A stretch of 64,000 nucleotides of DNA, from assembly GCA_024336345.1 (NCBI GenBank), contig JANFOG010000001.1, positions 2,790,001 through 2,854,000 of the forward strand. The letters run 5' to 3'. The position numbers and the translations under genes were made by a program. The stretch is from Mariannaea sp. PMI_226 (Eukaryota; Ascomycota; Sordariomycetes; Hypocreales; Nectriaceae). Below, one piece after another: positions 1 to 10,201 of this stretch. The notes beneath the pieces were generated by a model that worked only from the letters and a program-made list of their open reading frames with translations, had not been told where the DNA came from and did not search any database. Every line of letters starts with the position of its first letter. The first letter of the stretch is position 1.

Positions 1-563
1 AATATCTGCAGCCAACCGCGGCCTTGCCACATGCCCGTCTTCTACAGCCCACAGCTGCTGATTTAGAGCGAATGTATTAGGACGAATAAAAACATCCATC
101 GATCCTTCTAGGCTGGCTAGAACAGTGAACTGCAGTGCACATTTTATTCCGCTTCTCAAGCAGACAATAAGAGAAGAACGTATGTACCGTCCACATGCTT
201 GTGCATCGTCAGTTCGACCGACTCTTTTGTATCTATGGCACATAAAACTCGTCAGCAACTGAGTCCGTCTGACATGCAACAGGTTCTAGTCAGGGAATTC
301 CCATCCTCAGAGAGAAGATTAAATGCTCGACATGTCATAACTGCAAAGACATCACCAGCAGCCGTAACCAGTGGATCGTACGTCTCCAGTCATGATCCGA
401 CTAAGGATGACGATACAAATGTTTTCATCACGATGAGATAGGATATAACAGAAAATAATACCACTTACCCCAAGATATCCGTGGGCGTTGTATCCATATC
501 GCAATCAGATCATTGCGTCTTCAGGCATTCAGATATACAGGCCCAACACATACAGCAATAGAC
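1..563. other. Window edge, no gene recognised
   Basis: No reading frame here resembles a known protein. The longest open stretch on the plus strand (about 199-441) lacks an ATG start and shows no conserved motif. The segment is probably the 3' flank of the small minus-strand gene that ends at 564. Confidence 0.5.
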
Positions 564-1146
564 TTAGTCATAGTCTAAGGTGTTTAGTCCCTTGTCGACG
601 ATATCCCAGGTCCGTTTGCGTAGATCTGGTTTGGGTTCCGGTCGCCCACGTTTGGTGCCTTTCTTCTTTTTCTTCTTTTTAGGATTCCGCGTGACTAGCG
701 AGGGTGTTGATGCAGTACTTGCGGCAAGCGCAAGAGGGGACGAATTGTCGCCAACTTTCATAGCTTCATCCAAGGGCAAGACAGCCTTAGTGCTTGATTG
801 CTTTTCTTGCAGCTTGCGAAGAGCTTCAAGCTCGGAGTGACGAAAAATTTCGATTTGTTCATCGGTCAGAGTACGCTTGACCCCATCTTCATAATAGCCC
901 AAATTATCTTCCTCTTCTTCCCATACTTCGGTGTCAATGCCATCGCGTGACTCCTCAGACAAATTTAGAAAAGTGCTGCTGAATAAGCTGGCAGCATTTT
1001 GAGAGAAATGAGCTTCGTGGAACGCGAATAAATCATCCTGCTCTTGGTAAGTCGCAAACTCGGATGCGGACAGAAAGTGTACAAACCTTAGAGATATCTG
1101 GTATACCGTATTTCATTGCCGTGCCTACATGATTCGTTGAGGTCAT
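564..1146 (-). CDS. Small conserved fungal protein, DUF3807-like
   Basis: Proposed exons are 1129-1146 and 564-1058 with a 70-base intron between them, giving 170 residues. The second exon carries the recognisable part: FAFHEAHFSQNAA followed by an acidic stretch and NLGYYEDGVKRTLTDEQIEIFRHSE, which I associate from memory with the fungal DUF3807 family (unknown function). The C-terminal half has a lysine run (KKKKKKKGTKRGR) that looks like a nuclear or nucleolar localisation signal. The start is the weak point: the conserved frame has a stop just upstream and no ATG, so a 5' exon is needed; the choice of ATG at 1146 with a GTAGGC donor at 1128 and acceptor before 1058 is the only phase-correct join of normal intron length I found. 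A longer first exon starting at 1224 in the same frame is the alternative. Confidence 0.6.
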
Positions 1147-1419
1147 ATCTGGAGTTTGGCGCAGTCGTAGTTGTGGTAAAGCCGTCAAGCTTGGCTTCCC
1201 AACCTGAAAGACGCGAAACGCCATGGCCTGGGTCTGCGGATTTCAGATCACGTGCCGGCTGCCTCAGGTACCAACCACGAGAACGGGAAGAAAGGCTGAG
1301 AATGAGGCATTCAGGAGATAGGGATACAGTCCAAGGGTACAGGTTTGGCCTTCTGCCATCCAGTTGAGTGGAGTAAGCTTATAACTGTTCGTGACGTGTC
1401 GTCACTACCTCGCACCGCG

Positions 1420-2032
1420 TTACTTGGAACGGAGAAGGGCCAGGGCGCTCTCAAATGCTCGTACAACCTCCTCATCTGGAAACGCGATTAGAACTGGAGA
1501 TTTTCCCTACTTGAAGGGCAGAAAAGAGAAATCTCAACTCACAATGTTGTTGCTTTTGCGCCATCTTCTCTTCTGAAAGGTTTACAAACCTTCGGCGCGT
1601 CTGCAAGCGTTTCGCTGCCCTCTCGTCGTCATGAGCAGAAGCAGCTGCTGCCCAAACTTTGAAGTACTAAGATCAATGTCAGCTTCAGTTCATCATTTCA
1701 GTTCTATCACTTATAGGAGCCCGTACTTTCGAAAGTGAGTCCGCTTGCTTGAGAACTTCTTGTTCGTGTTCATCTGCATCATGCAACGCTTTCTCGTACC
1801 GGCTCTCAAATTCCTCCCAATCGAAAGAGGCAATAGTGTCGGGTGTACTGGGCGGGTTTGAGCCATGGTCGCTAGTGGGTTCTGGGGTTTTCGTCTTGAA
1901 TGGAGGCTGTTTTAAGGAACCGGCAGTGACAGTTTCGTCGTCCATCTCAGTTTGTCTTCCTCCAACGGTGCCTTTAGGCTCCAGTCCGTGACTGTGATTC
2001 ATTTCAACTGACTTTAAGGATGGTGATCTCAT
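1420..2032 (-). CDS. Conserved fungal coiled-coil protein, function unknown
   Basis: Three exons, 1727-2032, 1543-1666 and 1420-1475, join to 161 residues (486 bases including stop). Intron 1 has a GTACGG donor and TTAG acceptor, intron 2 a GTGAGT donor and CCAG acceptor. The N-terminal third is polar and proline-rich, then FDWEEFESRYEKALHDA starts a helical stretch that continues through YFKVWAAAASAHDDERAAKR to the end (VVRAFESALALLRSK). No catalytic motif, signal peptide or membrane segment is visible. The clean continuation of the helical heptad-like pattern across both introns supports the gene model. Met11 (about 2002) is an alternative start. I do not recognise a characterised homologue. 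Confidence 0.7.
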
Positions 2033-2968
2033 GACGCGCTGTCAATCCTGGTGACGCACAGTTAGAGGGGAGCGTTTAGTATTGTTGACCAAGCAACCGG
2101 AAATACGCGAGGCAGATTTAAATGGATTTGCGCTGCAACCCTGCAAAGAGGCTATCAAAGAAGCGATTCCAGCAAGGCGGAGGGAAAACAAAGTGAATGG
2201 GGTCAAGGGATTGAGCGACAACTTTAGGATTACGCAGAAGAGGCTCAGCGAGGTGGTTGTGCCTGCTCGATCGCGATGAAATCTCCGGATTTGCTTCCCT
2301 ACGTCCTTGCGAGTGCTGTTTGGAAGGTCGGAAGAAGAATACGTAGAACAGAGGGCGCGAAAAGAGTACGAACTACCTGCTCGCCCAGTTCAGGTAGGTG
2401 CGTAAGTACATACGTTTGATCGCAGAAAAGAACCCATAGTATTGACCCGATAAGGGGGTAGGTACCTACCTACCTTACTAAAAAAGACAACTTGACGTCC
2501 ATTTTATTATGAGGAAGTATTGTAATCTGTATCTACCTTTTAGATACTGATCACATATGTAGAACTAGGGCCATGTATAAGGTGATCTGTGATTATTGCT
2601 CCAAACTCTATATTTTGAAACTAACTTGACTGTCCAGTTAACTGCCAGTTCAGAACGGTTCCATCTAGGCAGCACTTAAGGGTGCCTTGTCTGCATCATG
2701 GTTGGGTGCCTGCGCCCCATGTGTGGCTCAGTGTGGATTGCGCCACAGCCTTGCACTCGCCTCGTCCACCTTGTGACCCGCCAACCTCGAATCCTCGATG
2801 TCATCTGCCGTTGTTCTTGATTATCTCAACCAGTGAAGAGAACCAATTTCAACCATCCCTTTCATTCAAGTCCTCATCTAAAACCAGCTTCTTTACAATT
2901 TGGTATCCAGATCAGAGAGAGACTGACAATAGTAAATTCCGCAACCCCACTTGGTCGAGAGTCCCGAG
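2033..2968. other. Divergent intergenic region before atg14
   Basis: About 0.94 kb lying between two divergently transcribed genes, so it should hold both promoters. It contains the palindromic motif TAGGTACCTACCTACC near 2458-2476 and a pyrimidine-rich, CT/CA-rich leader from about 2750 to 2960 just before the atg14 start. No convincing coding frame. Confidence 0.5.
2456..2478. repeat. TAGGTACCTA-type palindromic motif
   Basis: The stretch GGTAGGTACCTACCTACC is an inverted repeat centred on GGTACC with flanking TAGG/CCTA units. The same kind of motif recurs in at least seven other intergenic positions of this window and in none of the coding exons I checked. Confidence 0.7.
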
Positions 2969-4421
2969 ATGGACTGTGCCATTTGCAATCGCAGTCATGA
3001 TACCCAGTCCTTGCCGTTCCTTTGCACGGTTGACGCTAGAAATCAGATATATGAGGGCCGAGTAAAGGGTCTGCAGCTTCTGTTAGAAAATGAGACTCTG
3101 CAGAAGGAAATCAATGATCTCTTGGCGAATACCACCAGCACCACCCAGCACCAAAAGGAATCCCTTCAGGCCGAGCAGCGCATAGCGGAGGATAGGACAA
3201 CACAGGTATTGGCGGCTGCCGACAAACTCAGAAGAGATATAGAGGCGGCGAGAGAGGAAATCAAGGCCAAAAAGGCCGCAATCTCTAGTCGCAGGTCCGA
3301 CATCGCAGCAGTTTCAAACGGGCTGATTGAACGAAGGATGAGGCAACAGAAGGACATCGAAAAATCTACTAGCATGTTCAACTACCGATGGTCAAAGAAC
3401 TCAGAGGACATGTCAAGCACGCGAGCTTTTCTCTGCATGGAAGCAGCTCGCCTGTACGGGCTGAAACGTGTCAAGAGGGGGTCTCCAGGCCGCTACGACT
3501 ATTACTTAGGAGGTCACCCAGTGGTTGACCTCAGCAGTATGAACTGTACGTCTGAAAATGAATAATCATATTTCTGTCCGATACTAACAATCTCCAGCAT
3601 TGTCTCCTGAGCTCATATCAACGTCATTAGCTCATATCGCCCACATCCTCATGCTCACCTCTCATTATCTGGCTATTCGCCTCCCTGCTGCCATAACCTT
3701 ACCTCATCGCGACTATCCTCGGCCAACTATTTTCAATTTGACAAACTCCTACAAACCTGGAGAGCCACCTTTTCCGAGCCAGATAGGAACCCCCACCCCC
3801 CCTTCTGATGGAACAACTCAACATATCCCTCGCCCAAGGCCTTTGTTTATCGACAAGCCCCTCCAGCAGCTCGCCAAGGAAGATCCCGCCGCCTTCTCTT
3901 ACTTTGTCGAAGGCGTCACCCTGCTTGCCTATGACATAGCCTGGATCTGCAGCACCCAAGGCATACCAATAGGCGACAAGACACACTTTGAGGATATTTG
4001 CAGCATGGGTCGCAACCTTTACAACTTACTCATTAACCAGCAGACTAACAGCGGCAGCATATTTCCTCTGCCTTCTACTCCACAAAACACGGAAACAGAT
4101 AGCACTGAAAACAAAAGTGGCCACGTCAACTGGATGGGCCGTTTCTCCCACGGCGCAACTTATTACTTTCTGTGTGGTGCCGAAGGCACCGAGCTTGTCA
4201 AGAACTTTAAGCTCCCTGGGCCAATGAAACTGGCTGATAAACTGAAGAAAAAACTTGCTGCCGAGGCACCAACACCCGACTGGGAGGTCTTAGATGATGA
4301 TGCATGGAAGATTGAGGAGGGCCCGAGCAATGATGGCATCTCAGCCAAAGATGTGTTACCTGAGAATAAAGGATCCCCTCACCGTGGATCAAGCGGCTGG
4401 ATGAAAGTGAAGAACAGGTAG
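2969..4421 (+). CDS. atg14: Autophagy-related protein 14 (Atg14/Barkor family)
   Basis: Exons 2969-3545 and 3598-4421 with a 52-base intron (GTACGT donor, CTCCAG acceptor) join to 466 residues. The protein opens with the conserved cysteine pattern MDCAICNRSHDTQSLPFLC, followed by a long coiled coil (about residues 30-150) that in Atg14 proteins binds Vps30/Atg6. The C-terminal half contains MGRFSHGATYYFLCG and the end GWMKVKNR, typical of filamentous-fungus Atg14. Known role of the family: the subunit that directs the Vps34 PI3-kinase complex I to the pre-autophagosomal membrane. The ATG at 2969 is chosen because the cysteine motif begins directly there. The 3' flank GAACAGGTAGGC resembles a splice donor, so a further small exon cannot be fully excluded, but the end matches the family. 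Confidence 0.88.
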
Positions 4422-5123
4422 GCAAAGTATATCATGATCAAACGCGTGTTTGTATCTTGGTAATTATTTAGAAAAGCCGAAGTCCTCATACGGTACTGTC
4501 TACTCGCTCTTGTGCCCATATAAGTTGGGATGCACTTCATAAACAAGGTAGCTGCCTTTATCCAAATCTACTAGAAACCTTTATCCAAACGTCTATAATT
4601 CTTAAATTCTATCGTTTCTCATGATTCATTTCTTTAATATCCCGTGTCGCTCCAACTATGTTTATCTAAATCACTTAAATCATGTAAAAGATCCTTACTT
4701 TCCTGGGAATCTCGCACAGAAAAATGCTTGAGCACGGCGCACACTCTTTGACAATCATCTGTCTTGCTCTTCTTGAGTCTCCTTCCTCTTGTGCTTACTC
4801 GACCCAGCCTGTAACATAATCTCGGCGCCAGGTATCCTAGGTGTTTCGGCAAGAAGCCCTGTGTTGCTGAGAATGACCTGGCTTCCGCCTATGATGACCC
4901 TTGTCGTCTCAGTTCGCCGAGGAGAGAGGAGAGTGGAGAGGCTGAGTATTTTTGATCTTGTTGGCATATGTCTTCTTGACCCTCTCCGATTCCATCGTTT
5001 GCGGGCTAACCTTGCCTTTGGCTCCAGTAATAAGAGGAAAAACGCTGCAGTGAGTTCATGACGGACGAGGTTTCTTCCAGGCAACACAGGGGCTCCTATT
5101 CTAATAGATGGTATATGAGAGGC
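4422..5123. other. Intergenic, with protein-like unassigned frames
   Basis: The 3' flanks of atg14 and of the large minus-strand gene converge here. On the minus strand, 4755-5123 holds two overlapping protein-like stretches in different frames: one with ETTRVIIGGSQVILSNTG (about 4790-4920) in the same frame as the large gene, and one with VSPQTMESERVKKTYANK (about 4920-5020). They could be a 3' exon of the large gene, reached by an intron that removes its TAA at 5124-5126, but I found no join with both good splice sites and correct phase. Confidence 0.4.
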
Positions 5124-8100
5124 TTAGTCTTCTTTCTTTCCCACTTCTGCTGCCTCTGCTCCCTCCGTAGCGTCTGCCACATCCTGCGTTTCGCAAGCTT
5201 GAGCGAGGATACTGGTCAGTTGTGCACCAGAATGCGTTGGCCAATTTTCTGACTCCTCCACTGGCAGATCCATCGTTAAATGGAATATATCTTCCTCAAA
5301 TATCAAGGGAGTTGAGCCATGATTGAGACGAGCAATGAGCTTGGGCCTGGCCGCGATCTCTTCATCAGTATTAATTCTCGGCTCCATGTACTCGTCCTTG
5401 CTGGGCTCGACGCCAATGTTCAGAGTTTCGCTGACAATGTTTGGAGAGTTCGTCGTGACTTTGGCGGTTACATTGGCATCCCTTTTTTGGAGGCCTGCAA
5501 GAGGATTCAGGAAGAGCACATCTCCCTCGTCGTCAAGATGTTTATCCCATCGAGGAGCTTCGTCGCCACTTTCGAGTGAATCGTCTGAGCTTGCGAGAGA
5601 TTCAAATATATCCAGGGCATCTCTTTCGAAGTCCTCTGCTTCCTGACCTGTCATACCAGTCTCGACGGCGTTTTCTTCCGTGGCCTTAAGACTTCCTACC
5701 CTGTCTTCTGACATTGCTGCTACATTAAGATCAGATCTGGATGAAGTTTCTGACTGAGGCTCCGATTCTGTATCCCATTTAGGCAAGCTGTTATCAGCCA
5801 CAACCTGGGGAACTGGTTGATCAGTCGCCTCGACATCTGCCCTCGCATCAAGCTGTAGCATATCTCGTGGAGTTCCGGATACCCCAGCAGCAAACCAAGA
5901 CCCAATATTTGTATTTGGTTCGCAATGCTATTGTGAAAAACCAAATGGGTCAGCACTAGAGTCGCCATCAATGGTCAAGCTAGGATCACAAACCTCTTCG
6001 GCAATATGTGGTGGTTGTTCTTCTTGATAGCCAGATGTATTGGCGACTTCGAGGCTTGGATCAATCTGCAATGGCTCCTCTAAGTCGCCGTAAAATTCAT
6101 CAGCAAAAGCAGCTTCAATTTCTGCATCAATCTGTGCCTCCAATTGTGCCTCTAAGTATTCATACGGATGGGAGACAGCAGCAGCTCTGGCATCTGCATC
6201 AATCTGTAACTGCAACGGTTCTTCTGGATAGTCAGGCAGCTCGGCAGCAGCAGCTCTAGTATTTGAATCAATCTGTGACTCTAATGGTTCTTCTAGATAG
6301 TCAGGCAGCTCGGCAGCGATAGCAACTTCGATGCTCTCATCAACCTGTGGCTGTAACGGCTCTTCGGAATGACTATCCGGATTGGCAGCTTCGACAACAC
6401 TTGCATCAGTCTGCGATGGCCCTTCTGGATAGCCCTGCATCTCGGCAGCAAGATCAGCTTCAATTCTCGCAGCAATCTGTGCGTGCAAACTCCTCTGATA
6501 CTGGTCAGAAGCAATAGCAGCTTCATATATCGGGTCCATCCGGAATCCTAGTGGTCCCATCTTATAGCCATACGTATCGGAGGGTTTGAGATTTGGATCA
6601 ATCGGCAACAGCTTTTCCGAGTTTCCATACGAGCCAGCAGCAAGAGAAACTGAAATATTCGTATCCGCATGTAATTCCTCCTCCTTAAAATCAGACAAGT
6701 TGACGGCAGGGTTCGAACCAGAAATCATATCAGGCTGTGACAAGTTTTGCAAGAGGATGGGTCGGTCAGCAGTAGGAGTGGCTTCGGTGCTCACATTAAG
6801 TTGGGGCCGCTCATGTGAACTCTCAGACAGGTCATGGGCAGGACGAGGGTCAATATCCATAGCTATGCCCAGCGTCCCATAGCCTTCTGTGTCTATAGCA
6901 CATCTACTAGCTGATGGCCAGCCCAAGGCCATTTCCACATCGCTGGAACTAGCTCGACTTGCCGTCTCTATGTCTCTGGGCTCCTTCCAAGTCTCCTTGT
7001 CCATGTCGACATCGTCGTCTGAGGAGACTGTGCTGACGGCCGGGGGGTATTTAGTCCTGGTCGCACTCTCTGGAGCAAAGCCGCTGCCTTGACCGAGAAG
7101 TAGATGCGCCTGTATGGCATTCGCATAGATTCTGGTACCAATATCTGCTCTAGGATCCGGGATGCTCTCGTCTGAAGATGAACTCTCGCTGCCCTTTTGG
7201 ATGGCTTCGCCCACTGAAGAATTATTATCAATCACAGGGACATCCTTTCCCACGATAATATCACCCAGCGCGACACGGAGTTTTTGGTCCATTGCAGACC
7301 GAAGAAGAGGAGCTCTTCTTGGAGTTATAATATTACCATCCCGAATGTCCCATAGAGCTTGATAGAGGTTCCGGTCATTCTCAGACATACGGCGAGCTCT
7401 AGCCACGGCAGGGGTAGCATCCTTCAATACATTGCTGAGGCGCCGATGGACCAGAAGTCTCCGTGGTGTGCATGCGGAACTATAGATGCTTTCAGCAGCG
7501 TGGTCAGGAGTTGTAAGGTGAACCCGTTTCGCAGTCGGAGTCTCCTCTACGGCGTTTTCATCGAGGTATCGTTTGGCAGATTGCTCAACAACATGCTTGG
7601 CAAAGAGAACCTGTGCGTTGCCTTCACTATATACTCTCTTCCTTTGAGTAATAGGAGTCTGGAAGATGCTTTCAGGTATCGACGTCTGTCCTGTTGGTAA
7701 CTGTACATCATCTGGACTAGCTCCTATCTGTTGAACAAAGGCCGTGCTAGGAGGTTGCGGCTCACCAAAAGTCTTATCCTGTTGCTTTCCTTCTCCCCAG
7801 GCCGCGGTACTTGCGATTGTGCTCGAGACAAGTTGGAGGCGTGCAGGTCGGGTTTTCGGCTTTCTCGTAGCTAGCTTGGGTCTGATGTCTGCAACCACTT
7901 GATAGGATGTCTTGAGTTCGGTATCAACAACCGTGTCTTTGATGGGAGAATCTGGTGGGATGTCCACAGCCACTATAGAAGAACAGAGCCTGAGTTCGGA
8001 AAGCCTCACTTGGTTTGCGGCAAATGGCTCAATATTCAAGCTTGTCACTATAGGAGACAATATGAGGCTTGGAGAATGGACCTCCTCTTCGATAGGGTGC

Positions 8101-9071
8101 GGCTGAATGCTTAGACTTGTGATTATAGAGGACAATGAGAGAACGGGAGCGAAATCTTCCCATTTGCCTTCCCAATCAATGGGAGATAATGGTGAGATAT
8201 CCACAGAGTTGATGTTAGACAGCCTCAGGGGCGAGTGTAAGGCTGTCTTCTCTTCAACCCCGAGCTGCGGTTGGATACTCACAGACTCTATTTTTGTATA
8301 AGAGAGCTCTGTATGCCTGACTGGTTTAGCTGGGCGGTTGTAAGGGCGGTTTTGGCGTCTGAATGGATCCCGATTTCTGGAACGATTCCAATTGCGATTT
8401 CTCCGGGCAACGTATTTTCCAATGGATGATATTGGGATCAGAAGCACAGGCAGCTTTGTTTCTTCTTCCGCCTCGGCCTTCTTTGTCTTCTTGCCAGATT
8501 CAGTGTCAGGAGAGAAAGGTATATAATTGTCCAAGACACATTCCCAGAGAATCACTTCAAAGTCAACGTCTGGTCCGAAACAGTTCAACAGCCAAATTTT
8601 CACTTCTTGGAGTTTCTGATACGCTTCTAAAAGCAGAATGACCAAGAAATTGACGGAGAATAGATACCATGTCCGAAGTAACGCCTGGATCATGAAGGTA
8701 TAGCTCTCTTCAGGGTGGGGAGTGAAATAGTATCCTAGGACAGATATACCCACGTATGAGCATACTCTTTTAGGATTTACATCGCGAATCAAGATAGAAA
8801 GATGCAAACAGTGCAAGAAAATGACTCCCCTCACAAGCCAGTGAGCATTCCAAACGACCCGAGTGACATAGCGTAGTAAGAAGTAAAATACTCGACCGAA
8901 AGCAATGAGAATGTTGCTATATTCCGGCCCGAAGCAGTCTTGAATATGAGTATAACAGTCGATGAGGTCTGCGACATTCTCAATCAGCCAGTCCCAGAGC
9001 ATCACTATCCAGGTCCACAGTCTATCGGTGCCCCGCAAGATTGCCAGTGCAAGGATCCAAGTCAAAACCAT
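5124..9071 (-). CDS. Large repeat-rich protein with N-terminal membrane segments, function unknown
   Basis: Two exons, 5994-9071 and 5124-5927, give 1293 residues. The 66-base intron (5928-5993) has a GTTTGT donor, a GTGCTGAC branch site and a CAATAG acceptor; without it the frame meets a single in-frame TAG. Residues 1-185 hold several tryptophan-rich hydrophobic segments and two copies of a CFGP-containing element (about 44-59 and 161-176). Residues 221-250 are Arg/Asn-rich. Residues 258-377 carry about five degenerate copies of a unit of the form LxLSxIxSLxIxP. Residues about 865-1018 carry a second, acidic array with units like ELPDYxEEPLQxQIDA. The C-terminus is strongly acidic. The pattern suggests a membrane-anchored (perhaps nuclear-envelope or ER) protein with a long disordered tail. 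I do not recognise the family. A further 3' exon remains possible. Confidence 0.75.
5928..5993 (-). other. Predicted intron removing an in-frame TAG
   Basis: The intron reads, on the minus strand, GTTTGT...GTGCTGACC...CACAATAG. Its length (66) is a multiple of three and it sits between codons, so an unspliced reading stays in frame up to the TAG that forms the acceptor. Retention would give a protein 1047 residues long with a short alternative tail ending DPFGFSQ. Confidence 0.8.
6020..6480 (-). repeat. Degenerate tandem repeats coding for acidic ~28-30 residue units
   Basis: Within the large gene, units containing EEPLQ, QID and ELPDY recur about every 28-30 codons (for example AAELPDYLEEPLESQID, AAELPDYPEEPLQLQID). 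The DNA copies share CTGTGxxTCTAATGGTTCTTCT-like segments on the plus strand, so the array probably grew by recent tandem duplication. Confidence 0.75.
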
Positions 9072-10201
9072 GTTCTCTACGGTCTCATTGGCTTCTCGAA
9101 AGGGAGCATGGGACCGCGTTGGGTGAAGAAGATATAAGGGGATGCAAGAGAAGAGAAGATGTGAGAAGGAACGATAATATTATGTCACTTTCCTCTGTTG
9201 ATGGATTCTGCGATCCTTTTAAAGGATTTGAAAGAGAGGGAAGAGGCCGAGAGGCTGAGAGGCAGAGAAGGAGATTGTGTGTATCTGTGTGTTTGTGTGT
9301 CTATGTATGTGATATGAGTGTAAGTGTTAGGATGAGCGTAGAGGCCGCTTACAATGATAATAATAAAGAGAAGGTAGTTATTTATCAATGGCAACAGAAT
9401 AAAATTCAAGAGGCAAGCGAGGATGATTGCTTTAAATCTAAAAGTCACCAAGTGCTTGGTTGGATAGTTGCTGGTCGAGTACTGGCGGATACGACACACT
9501 CTTACGCGGTCCGTTTGTTCAACACACTCAATCAACTCAATTACAAAGAAGGCGATTCATGGAATATGTGCCATGTGCTATGAGCTTTGAACTATGAGCA
9601 GTGAGCTATGGGTAATGCGCTGGGGGTTGATCATTATTAGACTACTAAACAAGCAAGGGATAAACGGAACATGGTAACAAATGCGTTTGTGCAACAACAT
9701 TGTAACACACAACAAAGTATCCATGTAGAACAACAAACGAGCATGTTATTATGGGAAGATTTCTTTCTTTCCTTGTATTATACTCTTATTGTTGTCATCT
9801 CGTTCACCCTCCCCCAGGCATGATACGAGAATGCATCGCGACCCTGGTAATTCATTCATGTTCACCCATTCACCACCAATGCTATGTGTTTGTTCAACAA
9901 GAACAAATATCAGTAGATCAATTCCGAAACAATAATTATTATTTCAACAGTCAAACAAAGAGTTCCCGTCCCAATCGCCACACGGCCCTTATTGCCTTTA
10001 ACCAATACCCAAGACCAAGTAAAGTAAGACTCTGAGATTCCATAGGGACACAACCCAAATATACAGAGGCCTGTCTCCAACCAACGCCAAAAACCAGCCC
10101 ATTCTCACGGCCATACATTCATTCCCAGTCGCGTCGTTGCTCATGTCCTCATCCCTTAATCCGTATTCAAACCAGCGTGCCTTCACGCGCTCCAATTAAC
10201 C
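9072..10201. other. Intergenic, 5' flank of large gene and 3' flank of spc7
   Basis: About 1.1 kb without a convincing gene. It includes a degenerate GT-rich microsatellite (about 9275-9330) and a short run of related words (gagctttgaactatgagcagtgagctatgg) at about 9580-9611. The spc7 3' UTR should lie in the part near 10200. Confidence 0.5.
9275..9330. repeat. GT-rich microsatellite
   Basis: The sequence is a degenerate TGTGTG/TATG tract upstream of the large minus-strand gene. No coding potential is implied. Confidence 0.7.

Noticed and set aside
199..441. 80-codon open frame on the plus strand at the window start
   Set aside because: It has no ATG at its start, no conserved motif and no plausible splice partner.
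5928..5930. In-frame TAG in the large gene as nonsense mutation or readthrough stop
   Set aside because: A 66-base intron with good donor, branch site and acceptor ends exactly at this TAG and preserves the frame.
9041..9583. 180-codon frame on the plus strand opposite the 5' end of the large gene
   Set aside because: It runs through a GT microsatellite and overlaps the antisense of a real coding exon; composition is not protein-like.
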